From positions 7,874,001-7,938,000 of the forward strand of contig CANTUV010000009.1 of the NCBI GenBank assembly GCA_947685225.1: DNA of 64,000 nt. Direction: 5' to 3'. The notes below the pieces were generated by a model. It did no database searches, had not been told where the DNA came from, and worked only from the letters and a program-made list of their open reading frames with translations. The position numbers and the translations under genes are program-made. Positions 10,441 to 20,028 of this stretch are shown here, piece after piece (the first letter of the stretch is position 1; every line of letters starts with the position of its first letter). The stretch comes from Garcia nutans (lineage: Eukaryota > Streptophyta > Magnoliopsida > Malpighiales > Euphorbiaceae).

Positions 10441-10960
10441 GATTATTTCATATTCATGATTAGAGGCTTAAGGAATAGGCTGGCAGGATTTTCCCATACC
10501 GAAGCCAATGTGGCTAGGGCATCAGCCATCTAATTTTCTTGTCTTGATAGGTGTATAAACCTACACTCCTTAAAATTCTTCATCATGGTCAGGTAATGGT
10601 GGTATGGATTCAATTTTTCTTCTTTCAACTCCCAGTCTCCATTTACTTGGGATACTACTAGCAACGAATCACCATAAACTTCCACCTTATCCACCTTTAT
10701 AATCATTAGGGTTTCCAAACCAAAAATACAAGCTTCGTACTCCACCATATTATTTGTTGCCCTAAATTTCAACTTTTTGGCTAAAGGGATAAGTTCCCCT
10801 TCGGGCAAATCTAGTATAACTCCCAAACCTGCTCCTTTCCTGTTTACTGCTCCATCAAAATACATTTTCCACTCTTGTACTTCAATTGCTTCTAAATGTT
10901 CATCTGGAAACTCCAAAATTACCTCTTCACTTTCTGATAATGGTTGTTGGGCCAGAAATT
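10441..10960 (-). pseudogene. Second (archaeal-type) RNase H domain of Tat-A pol
   Basis: The motifs are KMYFDGAVNRKGAGLGVIL (first Asp), NNMVEYEACIFGLE (Glu), VYGDSLLVVSQVNG (Asp) and ADALATLAS (final Asp). The order and spacing fit the extra RNase H that distinguishes Tat/Ogre elements from chromoviruses. A stop at 10530-10532 separates RQEN from MADALATLAS; Tat-C has Gln at this site. The domain lies between the ordinary RNase H and integrase in the same polyprotein and was presumably released by the element protease. Confidence 0.85.
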
Positions 10961-12927
10961 CTGCCATCGCTCTTCCTTTGATTGTTTTCCTGGTTACATA
11001 CTCGATCTCAAATTCTTCTAATATTATCAACCATCGACCATATTTCCCAATCAAAGAGGGTGTCTCCCTTCAGTATTTCATTGGATCCAACCTGGAAATT
11101 GCATGCACACTATATGATTGAAAGTAATGCCGCAACTTCTTAGAATACCAAACCACAGCTATACATGTCTTTTCGATGATACTATACTTAATTTCATAAG
11201 GTAGGAGCTTTCTACTCAAATAGTAAATGGCATGCCCAATCCCCGGCTCATCTGCTTATGCTAGCATGGCTCCTATCGACTCTTCTTCTACTGCTAAGTA
11301 TAGTAATAGAGGTTTGCCGGGTTTAGGTGGTTTCAAAACAGGTGGATTCAACAAATACTCTTTTATTCGGTCAAAGGCCTTTTGACATTCTTCGTTCCAT
11401 ACAACCGGCTGATTCTTTCTAAGCAATTTGAAGATAGGCTCACAAATTGTTGTGAGCTTTGCTATAAATCTACTAATGTACTGCAGTTTACCAATGAATC
11501 CCTGAACTTCTCTCTCCGTCTTTAGGGCTGGCATATCCCTAATTGCTTTGACTTTGTCAGGATCTATCTCAATACCATTCAGACCAATTACATGTCCCAA
11601 TAATTTGCCTGAAGTAACACCGAATACACACTTCTTCAGGTTTAATCTTAGCTTATATTTTAAAGCTCCATCGAAGAATAATTCTAAATTCTGGAAGTGT
11701 TGCTCCCTTGTATCCGACTTCACCATCATATCATCAACATATACTTCAACTTCTTTATACATTATGTCATGAAATAGTGTGGTGGCCATCCTTGGTAGGT
11801 TGCTCCAGCATTCTTTAAGCCGAAAGGCATCACCCTATAACAAAATATACCCCATGTAGTAATGAAGGAAGTTTTGGCTTTATCCTCTTGGGCCATTAAC
11901 ACTTGATTGTATACGGAAAATCCATTTACAAACGAGTGTAGCACACTAGAGGCTGCACTATCAATGAGTACATATATATGAGGTAAAGGAAAATTATCCT
12001 TAGGGAAGCCTTGTTTAGATCTCTATAGTCCATGCAGAACCTTATCCTTCCATCTTTCTTTGGCACATGTACTATGTTGGCTAGCCAATCTGGGTATTCT
12101 ATCACTTCAAGGAACTTCACTTGTATTTGCTTGGTGACCTCTTCTTTAACCAATTCAGCCCACTCAGGTCTTAATCGCCTAAGCTTTTGTTTGACAGGCT
12201 TAATGTGAGTGTGAGTAGGAATGTGATGCTCGGCTATGTCTTGATCTATCCCCGGCATATCTTCATAAGACCAAGCAAACACTTCTTCATATTTTTTGAA
12301 TATTTTTTCAAATCTCTCTCTCTCATCAGGAATAAGGTCGGATGCTATGCTAATGTTTTTAGTATTTTCAGTTGTTCCTAAATTTAATGATTGTGTGTTA
12401 ACAGAATTAATATTAAAGAGGCTCATGTAACTGCTATTTGAATGTATGCAACCATCAGAAGAAACATCACACAAGTAAGCAAAATCAGACTTTATTGCAT
12501 TCATTTTTGAAAAGAAAACATCATCATCCTCATACAAAGCAGACAAATTAAAATCAAAATCAAAATCATTGTTCTCAGAATCATAAAGCAGGATGTCTTC
12601 AAACTTTTCTTCAACCAGGGCAGCAATCTCTTCCGGAGTCTTCTCGGCTTTCAGGGTAGCTTCATTCTTCTCTTTTGGATTGGATTCTTTGTTGGTTGAC
12701 AAGGTGAGCTCTTTCTTCACTTGCTCCACTAGCTCAGCAACATCTGCAAAAATTTCAAAACCTGGGATTAACTTACCCATGAACATGATTGGCTCAGGCC
12801 TTCCTTGGAGTGGTCCCATATCTGGAGCTTTGACAAAGATCTCTTCGAGTGGTGGGAAGCTCATCTTCTCACTCTTCTTTGGCTGGATATTATTGTCTTC
12901 ATCATATCCCAACCCTTTCTTCATCAT
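10961..12927 (-). pseudogene. Reverse transcriptase and first RNase H of Tat-A
   Basis: From about 12300 downward: EHHIPTHTHIKPVKQKLRRL, HVPKKDGRIRFCMDYRDLNK (palm), FITTWGIFCYRVMPFGLKNA, the YVDD catalytic box within EVEVYVDDMMVKSDT, and the connection KPLLLYLAVEEESIGAMLA leading into RNase H. A one-base loss near 12005 shifts frame after YRDLNKAS; another shift falls near 11790. A stop at 11256-11258 falls where Tat-C has the Gln of AMLAQADE. Residues upstream (12400-12927) form an acidic linker between protease and RT. It would copy genomic RNA into DNA inside virus-like particles; this copy cannot do so as one protein. Confidence 0.9.
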
Positions 12928-14192
12928 ATACCAGCCTTACCCTTTCGAAGACCAGCTCCGGGAAGGTAGTTCATGTTCTTCATCATATTCAAGACTTTGG
13001 AGTCCACTACTTCATCATCAGAAATTGCAGCCACTTGAAAACCATTGAGAGGCCTCTTAACCATTAAAGCGTTAACAATCTCATTATCTTCAGCTTCAAT
13101 GACCACTGTCTCATTTTTATTGGGGAATTTGATCTTTTGATGAAGGGTGGAAGGAACTCCACCAAGAGGGTGAAACCATGGTCATTCCAAGAGTAAGGCA
13201 AAGGTAACTGGTATGTCTAAAACAACAAATTCAATAATAGATTCAATTGGCCCAACCTTGACGGCCGCTTTGAAAATCCCTTCGGCATGCCTCTTAGTGT
13301 TGTCATAAGCACGAATTGTCACCTCGGTTGGGTTTAGATCTCTTGTTGATGTGGCTAGCTTTGGCAATATCTTAAGTGGACAAACATTTATGGAGGACCC
13401 ATCATCGACCATTACACATGGAGTCCTCTTCCCCTTGACTTCTATTTTGATAAAGAGAGGGCGGATGTGGTCTCTCCCCTCCTCCGGTAAGTCCGCATCT
13501 AAAAAAGAAACTGCTCCCATATTAACTTCACTCTTTTCTTGGACCTCTTCACATTTCATTACTTCCCCAATTTTTATGAAGTTGATTAACTCCTCCGGTG
13601 TTATGGAGGTAGAAATTGGCATGCTAGCTAAGGCTTTGGCCATAGTTTCTCGATGCTTTTTAGAAGTAGCTAACAAGTCCCAAATGCTAACACTTGCTTG
13701 GGTTCTTTTCAATTGCTTGAGCATAGCATCATCTTCTTCTATTTTGACTTCCTTACCCTTATTAGTTTCTATCTCCTTAGGTGGTGGCCTTGCGTAAGGC
13801 TTACCGGATCTAGTATTCATCACCTCATCTTCTTCGGGCTCGGACCAAGTCCACTCCTCCTTCTTGGGTACAATATCATCATCACTATCACTTGAATCCC
13901 AAAACTCGTTAACAACACAAATTGCTACTTCTCCACCCATCATAGCTTGTTCAAATGCCTCTTCTTCTTTGGTTGCTTCTCCACCCACATCTTGAGAAGA
14001 AGACATGACAAAGGCCTCATGCAAACCTCCTCCAATCATGAAGGTTGCCGGTGGTGGTACCCTATTGAATTTTGGTAATGGGTTGTCTTTGGTGTTTGGC
14101 TTATTGGGCTCAGGTAGCTTCCCATTATCAATTAGATTTTGAATCTCATGTCTCAACCTCACACATCTATCCATGTTTGGTGAAATTGACAA
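12924..14192 (-). pseudogene. Gag C-terminal zinc-binding end and protease of Tat-A
   Basis: The frame opens with CVRLRHEIQNLIDNGKL, which continues the FCQFH motif that ends the gag frame, giving a CxxH..C zinc-binding motif split by a one-base frameshift near 14170. The retropepsin-like part is CVMVDDGSSINVCPLKILPK with flap and hydrophobic strands to DIPVTFALLLE. In this branch the usual DTG/DSG is replaced by D-x-G-S, as here. A TGA at 13182-13184, probably from a CGA Arg codon, precedes PWFHPLGGVPS in the same frame; the frame ends near 12924 at a further shift into RT. Confidence 0.8.
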
Positions 14193-15337
14193 AATACTTT
14201 GGTGTCAAAGTTAGGTGGGAGAGGGTTAGGCAAAGGACGAGGATTTAAGGGTTGTAGCAATCCTTTTCTTTGAAGGTTGTTGAGAACCCAAGACATCAGT
14301 TTTCCCAATTTCAAAAATTGTCTCCTTATTCCCTGGTTAGTAGCATTAACACTGATGGCCTTTTGCATGCATTGGCTACCAGGTTGATAGCTCCCTTTCT
14401 TGTTCCTTTTTATTGCAAATCGGCTCTTCTCCCTTTTCCATTCTTCAATTTGCAAACCAGCTTGGAGAAGGTCTTTGAAATCGTGGATGAGTGTATGAGA
14501 CATCCTCTCATGAAGACTAGGCAACACCCCTCTCACAATCATCCTTATTTGATCAGATTCATCGAGCCTCTTCTTGAGTAAAGCTGCCTTGTTTCTCCAT
14601 CTCTTGACATAATCTATAAAATTCTCATTCGGCCTTTGCCTAATGGACTCCACTTCCATCAAGGTAACTTCCAACTCAACATTATATCCATATTTTTGGA
14701 TGAAGGCTTTGTAAAGTAGATCCCAACTCTTTTGTGTTCCATCATCTAAGGTATTGAACCAATTTTGGACAACAGGGTCCAATGAGAGCATAAAGTACCT
14801 TAAGGTTTGAGCCTTAGTAGCTCGAGCAGACTGCATGGCAGTGATGTATTGCTTCACGTGAAGATGAGGATTTTCGGTGCCATTGTACTTTGCAAAGGAT
14901 GGCATCTTGAACTTGTATGGAACTTCTTCATCTTGTTCAAATAGTTTGTCGATCTCAGACATCTCTTCGGTTTTCAGCTTCTTCTCAAATTTCTTTTCTA
15001 AATCAGCAATCATCTTTTCAACATCGGATGTCTCGGTCATTTCAATAGTTGCCTTCTCAACAGCCTTCGGTTCTTTCTTCTTTTCTTGAATATCTTGGTA
15101 GCATTGAGCCCAATCATTATCATCATCAATGATCACCTTTTCATCATCAAAAACCACTTCACTAACTTTGGTCTTCCCTTTGTCCTTTGGCTTCTTAGTG
15201 CTAGCAAATGCCTCGGCATGGTTCTCTAAGATTGCAGTCAACTGGTTCTTCATGGTCTCAGCTAGGGCCTCTTTGATTTCTTCCATCTTGGCATTGAGGG
15301 CCTCATCCACCATAATTTGAATTTTTTCGGGCTCCAT
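14159..15337 (-). pseudogene. Gag of Tat-A
   Basis: I place the start at the ATG at 15337 (MEPEKIQIMVDEALNAKMEE); the frame is open upstream to 15499 but the upstream residues look untranslated. The retrotransposon Gag core is clear: LRYFMLSLDPVVQNWFNTLD, KSWDLLYKAFIQKYG, RQRPNENFIDYVKRWRNKA and MIVRGVLPSLHERM. The N-terminal half is rich in Lys/Glu and probably coiled. The protein ends prematurely at FCQFHQTWIDV, with the remaining zinc-binding Cys in the next frame. Gag would form the particle that packages element RNA. Confidence 0.88.
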
Positions 15338-16235
15338 TATTTTAGGTGAGCAAGTGATTGAGTCATTGCTAGATACTTCATCTCCGGCGTAGGTCAGATT
15401 GTTGTAAGATTTAGAACTATCGTAAACCAGGGCTGTGAGCCAGAGAGGATCAATGATATGAGATGTAAATGTATGCATGTATGCACAAACAATCAACAAA
15501 TAAGGATAAATAGGACGTTCCTTCCAACCTTATAACATCCACACACGAATGGCGAGTCTCTTTTCCTAGGTATATTCTTAGTATAAACTAGGCCCACAAT
15601 TGATTTTTGGTATTTCGTAATTGACCTAAATAATTTGCAAGCTCTTTGTAAGAAAAGGTTGGATGAAAATAATTTTGTTTCTAAGCCCATTGTAAAAATA
15701 TTTTAGCAAAAATGGATTTTGGGCTTAGTATTTGGGCCATGAACAAAAGAATTTATTTTTAGAAAAGTTTTATGTCCAAAGACCATCTTGAAAAATTTTG
15801 AAAATAGTTTTGATCTTTTGGATTTTAAAGAAAAATTTATTTTGAGCTTACAATGTACTTAGGTCATATTAGAAAAAGAGCAAACCAAATAAGCCATGAT
15901 TTAAGCCAAGATAAATTAACCATAGTCAAACAACATGCATTTGGGGTAAAACCTAAGGAAAGTAACTTGGCCAATTACATGAGCTTTAGTCTTTGGGTAA
16001 AAAGGCTTAGGTTCCCATAGCAAGTATATACCAAATGGTACGAGGCTATGAATGGTTATGCCATGCTCGATCTCCATACCTTGAGTGAAAGTATGGTATC
16101 CCTTACATAACATAACACAGGTAACACAGGCGTCCAAACTCACGCACAGGATGCAATCTAAGATGATGCAAAAGATAAAATCATTATAAGAAAGAAAAGA
16201 ATAATATAAAGACCAACGGAATCAACTTCTCTTAT
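15338..16235 (-). other. 5' untranslated leader of Tat-A
   Basis: About 0.9 kb lies between the primer site and the gag ATG, with no conserved coding signal. Long leaders are usual in Tat/Ogre elements. Some of these lack or contain a removable intron; I could not define one here. Confidence 0.6.
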
Positions 16236-16253
16236 TCCCTAGTGGAGTCGCCA
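16236..16253 (-). promoter_or_regulatory. Primer binding site of Tat-A (tRNA-Arg type)
   Basis: On the minus strand the sequence TGGCGACTCCACTAGGGA starts one base after the LTR end. TGGCGACTCC matches the complement of a plant tRNA-Arg 3' end plus CCA, the primer usually cited for Ogre/Tat elements. This sets the element polarity and the inner edge of the 5' LTR. Confidence 0.85.
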
Positions 16254-16254
16254 C

Positions 16255-18381
16255 TGTTAGCAGGGATTTTTGCCCCCACTCCCGGTGGAATGGTTCTTGC
16301 GACTTCGGCACTGTTTAGGCTCAGGGCCTTAGAGAACACGAACCTAAGTCCGAAGAAAATGGAGTCGCCACCCGGACGGGCCGGGAAAATGAAAGGGGTG
16401 TATGACTCAATTCCTAAGGAATCCCCAACCCCCTAATGGGTTCGGAAAGTTGAGTACGTGTGGGGAAGATGAGAAATGGCCCAGCACCCCCACAATGCCC
16501 GGTTCATTGAAACTGGCCTCCTTTACAGGTCTTTAATATTATAAAATTCTTAAATATAACAACATTATCCATATTACACACAATAATTAAAAGAAAGCAT
16601 CAATATATTAAAATCAAAGCAAGGTCCAAGCAAAACAAATAAATGGACACCCATCCAAGGATGGAAACATGTCCTTACATCACATGCCTAAATAGGACAC
16701 CCACCGAAAGGTAGAAACATGTCCATTACATAGGTTCTACAATAGAAAAGCGAATTAAATTACATGATGTTTAAATGAGGTATCCACCAAGTGGAAACAT
16801 ACCTCTTACAACATTTAGAAATCTAAATAAATTGATAAAAGTAAATAACCATTCATAATAAATAAATCATTCATCAAAGGTACCAAATATCAATAAAAGT
16901 AAACATCCATCCATGATAAATAAAATAAACCAAGCATTGAACTTACATAAATTAAAGCATATAAAATCAAAACATAATCAAATATGGAATTGAATAAAGC
17001 AAATAAAAGTCCAATTATAGCTACTGTGACTTTTTATGGAATTAAAATTGATTAGAGTTTTATGTTTTAAAAGGTTGGTAAGACTCTTTGATTAACTAAA
17101 TTAATATTTGAATGGTGAAATCATGAAACTAGGGTCTTAGACACTTTAAAATACTTTTGATTCATAGTTTTAAATGATGATTTCAAGCTATTGTGTAAAT
17201 TTAAAATATTTATGGTTTTATGGTTTTTAATGTTTTAAAGGATTAGGGCTTAGAAAAAATTAAGGTTTAAGGTTTTATTATTTTAGGTTTAGAAGTTGAA
17301 TTAGGGTTTTAGGATTTAAAATTAGGGTCTCGGGTGATGAATTTGAATTAGGGTTTAGAAAGACAATTTGATGATTTCATGAGGTTTTATGAATTTAAAC
17401 AAACGGATTAAAGTTTTATAAATAGAAAAGATATTTTTTATGGCTTTTTGGAAGAAACAGAACCTAGTTTAAACTTTTGAAGGAAACAGAATCAAATTTT
17501 TTTTTTGTTGAAAAATATGTTTATTTAAGGTTTTAAGATTTTGAAGAGGTAAAAGTAACAATTTTAAGTCTTTTTGGAAAATAAAGTAACGTATTAGTGT
17601 TTTTAGCTTTGGAAAAACTAAATTAAAGTTCTAAGGTTTTTGATTAAAAATACAAAATTTCATAGTTTATGCTACTGTGAAAAAATAAAACAAAAAAAGA
17701 ATTTAATACATACCTCCTTTTGTTGATTCTCCCCAAAAATAATTCTTCTTGGATGAACAAGAACAAAGACAGTTGCTGCCTTTGAATTGCTTAAATCGTG
17801 TCCCTGCTATTCAAGAAAAAAAAAGAAATTGAATTGCTCCTTTTCCTTCATTGATTTGGTTTCAAAATTTTCAAGCTACTGTTTGATTTTCGGCCTCCTC
17901 TAATTTCATTGCCTTTGGTCCTTATTTATAGTGGTTTGATATGGTTTATTCCTAATTAGTCACTGCAAGTAATATTAATAAGAAAAGGAAACCAAAACCT
18001 AATTGAATTAGGTTTTGAAAAATTTGCGTCGGAAAAATTGCACTACCGAAAAAAATTGCCGCAGGAAAAAATGCGCTGGCAAAAAAAATCTGCCACAGGA
18101 AATTGCTGCAGCGGGCGGGGAGCAGGCGACATTTCGCCCGTAGATTTTTTCTGCGGGCAAAATGGCCCTAGCGAAATGCCCACGGGCCCGCGAGACAATT
18201 TTTTCGTCCCCAATTTTTATTTTTATTTTTATTTTTTTGACTTTTATTTGTTTTTTTTATTTTTTATTAATAAAATTAAATACTAAAACAAAAATTATTT
18301 TGGACCAATTAGACAACAAAAATCATTTTGAACTTAATAAAACATATTGGACCGGACTGGGTCAAAAATTAAGGGTCTACA
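16255..18381 (-). mobile_element. 5' LTR of Tat-A (2127 bp)
   Basis: It is bounded by TGTTAGCAGGG (16255) and GGGTCTACA (18381) on the plus strand. Its length nearly equals the Tat-B LTR (2126 bp). It is complete, so it supplies the sense 5' part lost from the 3' LTR. A GC-rich block at 18050-18200 with words like GCGGGC and GGGCCCGCG stands out in otherwise AT-rich DNA. The short open frames inside (for example at 18038-18509) are not genes. Confidence 0.92.
17923..17931 (-). promoter_or_regulatory. Putative LTR TATA box, Tat-A
   Basis: On the minus strand CTATAAATA occurs at this place. The equivalent box is at 20479-20487 (Tat-B, plus strand) and 54448-54456 (Tat-C, minus strand), so it is conserved among LTR copies and probably drives genomic RNA synthesis. 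Confidence 0.6.
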
Positions 18382-19039
18382 CTCATATTCTCAACATCTT
18401 GAAGATAAAAGCCACAAATGCAAAGCTTTCAATCATTCCAATGCAAGGCTTGAACGAGCATCAAAGAGGAACTAATGAGAACACTTCTACTGATCACCTC
18501 AGTCTGTGAGTCAATGGAACGACTGTAAGTATCATTCATGCATATCATGCATACATGAGCATATCACATCGCACTTTCTTGTCTTGTGTTGTCTATTCCA
18601 TGTCAAAACGAACAGTAAACACCCTGCGAAGTAAAGAATCAAAAGAAGATATTTAATCAAGAGGGCATGGAAAGCCTATTTGCTTGTGGAAGCTCCAGTC
18701 ATTTTGCAAAGGAAGAAATATGTGCTTATGCGATGAACTAGACGGCAAAAATATCAATCAGAGCCCGCATGGAAAAATCATGGGTTTGAGCCTACACAGA
18801 GGGCAAAGTTTCTCCTTTTTAATTTTTTGAGTCTATATATAAAATATTTTCAAACTCACTTACAAATATTTTGCCACACAAGGGGGGCAAGGAGAGGATA
18901 TAAGGTCCAATTAAAAATAGCTGAATTTTTGCAAAGGAAGAACAAAAAGAATGGAACATTAGAACTATCAAAAGAATGATGACACAAATGACAAAAGATC
19001 AGTCTAGCTAGAAGAGCTGAAGCCAATATAAAACTTAAT

Positions 19040-19165
19040 CTCAAAGGATGAAGATCCATTTTCAAGGGTGAAGACCTGATCTCAAAGGATGAAGACCCGA
19101 TATCAAAGAATGAACATCCATTTTCAAGGATGAAGACCCGATCTCAAAGGATGAAGATCCATTTT
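19040..19165 (+). repeat. Short tandem array, CTCAAAGGATGAAGA type
   Basis: About six degenerate units of roughly 21 bp alternate between CTCAAAGGATGAAGACCCGAT and TTTTCAAGGATGAAGATCCA variants. It lies just upstream of the larger array in the same element. Confidence 0.7.
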
Positions 19166-19244
19166 GTGGACAAAAAACCACAATTCATAGAATAACAGGA
19201 GCAATCACACTTCTCAAATGATAAAAGGTCAGTCAAACTCAATC

Positions 19245-19935
19245 TCAGGTTTAAGCAACCATTCTCGGGTCCAAGTACCCATTTTCGGGTCCAGGTACCC
19301 AAATCAAATCAATCTCGGGTCCAAGTACCCAATCCTGGGTCCAAGTACCCAAATTCAATCCAATATCGGGTCCAATAACCCAAATCAATTCAATCTCGGG
19401 TCCAAGTACCCAATCTCGGGTCCAAGTACCCAAATCAAATCAATCTCAGGTCCAAGTACCCAATCCTGGGTCCAAGTACCCAAATTCAATCCATTCTCGG
19501 GTCCAAGTACCCAAATCAAATCAGTCTCGGGTCCAAGTACCCAATCTCGGATCCAAGTACCCAAATCAAATCAATCTCGGGTCTAAGTACCCAATCCCGG
19601 GTCCAAGTACCCAAAATCAATTCAATCTCGGGTCCAAGTACCCAATCTCGGGTCCAAGTACCCAAATCAAATTAATCTCGGGTCCAAGTACCCAATCCCG
19701 GGTCCAAGTACCCAAAATCAATTCAAGCTCAGGTCCAAGTATCCAATCTCGGGTCCAAGTATCCAAATCAAATCAATCTCGGGTCCAAGTACCCAATTCC
19801 GGATCCAAGTACCCAAAATCAATTCAAGCTCAGGTCCAAGTACCCAAATCAAATTCAAGCTCGGGTCCAAGTACCCAATCTTTTGTACAAGTACCCAAAT
19901 CAAGCCCAGAACTCAAACTGGGTCCAGAACCCAAA
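19245..19935 (+). repeat. Tandem array of GGGTCCAAGTACCC cores, Tat-B
   Basis: I count about 25 copies of the core (C)GGGTCCAAGTACCC. Spacers alternate between short (AAT) and long (AAATCAAATCAA), giving a dimeric higher-order unit near 50 bp. GGGT and ACCC make each core a small inverted repeat. It sits about 100 bp before the polypurine tract, the place where Tat/Ogre elements are known to hold fast-evolving tandem repeats. Confidence 0.9.
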
Positions 19936-20013
19936 ACAAATTCAAATAATCATCTCATAAAAAATAAAGTCTTATTGCTTTTCACTCTCTTTGACTAAAG
20001 TTTCAGATTATTC

Positions 20014-20028
20014 AAGTAGGGGACAAAT
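20014..20028 (+). promoter_or_regulatory. Polypurine tract of Tat-B
   Basis: AAGTAGGGGACAAAT abuts the LTR start TGTAGACCC. Tat-C has the same arrangement on the minus strand (AAGCAAGAGGCAAAT before TGTAGACCC). It would prime plus-strand DNA synthesis. Confidence 0.7.

Larger units (their letters stand above)
2161..18381 (-). mobile_element. Tat-A: full-span Tat/Ogre-like Ty3/gypsy retrotransposon with antisense gene cassette
   Basis: The element runs from TGTGAGCGGGG (2161) to GGGTCTACA (18381) on the plus strand and is flanked by identical 5-bp target duplications CTCAT at 2156-2160 and 18382-18386, which fixes both ends. In sense (minus) order it has a 2127-bp 5' LTR, an Arg-type primer site, gag, protease, RT, RNase H, a second RNase H, integrase, then two plus-strand genes (DUF7745-like, PMD-like) and the 3' LTR. 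The second RNase H, Arg primer site and long LTRs point to the Tat/Ogre branch. Frameshifts and stops break gag-pol, and the 3' LTR has lost its sense 5' part. It is inserted in Tat-B and carries a copia-like solo LTR. Confidence 0.9.
18387..20028 (+). other. Internal 3' non-coding region of Tat-B (right part)
   Basis: This continues 261-2155 after removal of Tat-A and leads into the polypurine tract and 3' LTR of a plus-strand Tat element. No PMD or DUF7745-like trace is visible on either strand, so Tat-B seems to be a different subfamily from Tat-A and Tat-C. It includes two tandem repeat arrays. Open frames at 19218-19586 are products of the repeats. Confidence 0.6.

Noticed and set aside
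12187..13048. Plus-strand open frames opposite Tat-A protease and RT
   Set aside because: They are Ser/Phe-rich shadows of the minus-strand pol frames.
19218..19586. 122-codon open frame made of LGSKYPI/GPSTQ repeats
   Set aside because: It is a by-product of the tandem array; the opposite strand is open too, and no start context or homologue is evident.
19245..19935. Regular repeats that look CRISPR-like
   Set aside because: The spacers are themselves repetitive (AAT or AAATCAAATCAA) and not unique, there are no cas genes, and the sequence is a plant retrotransposon.
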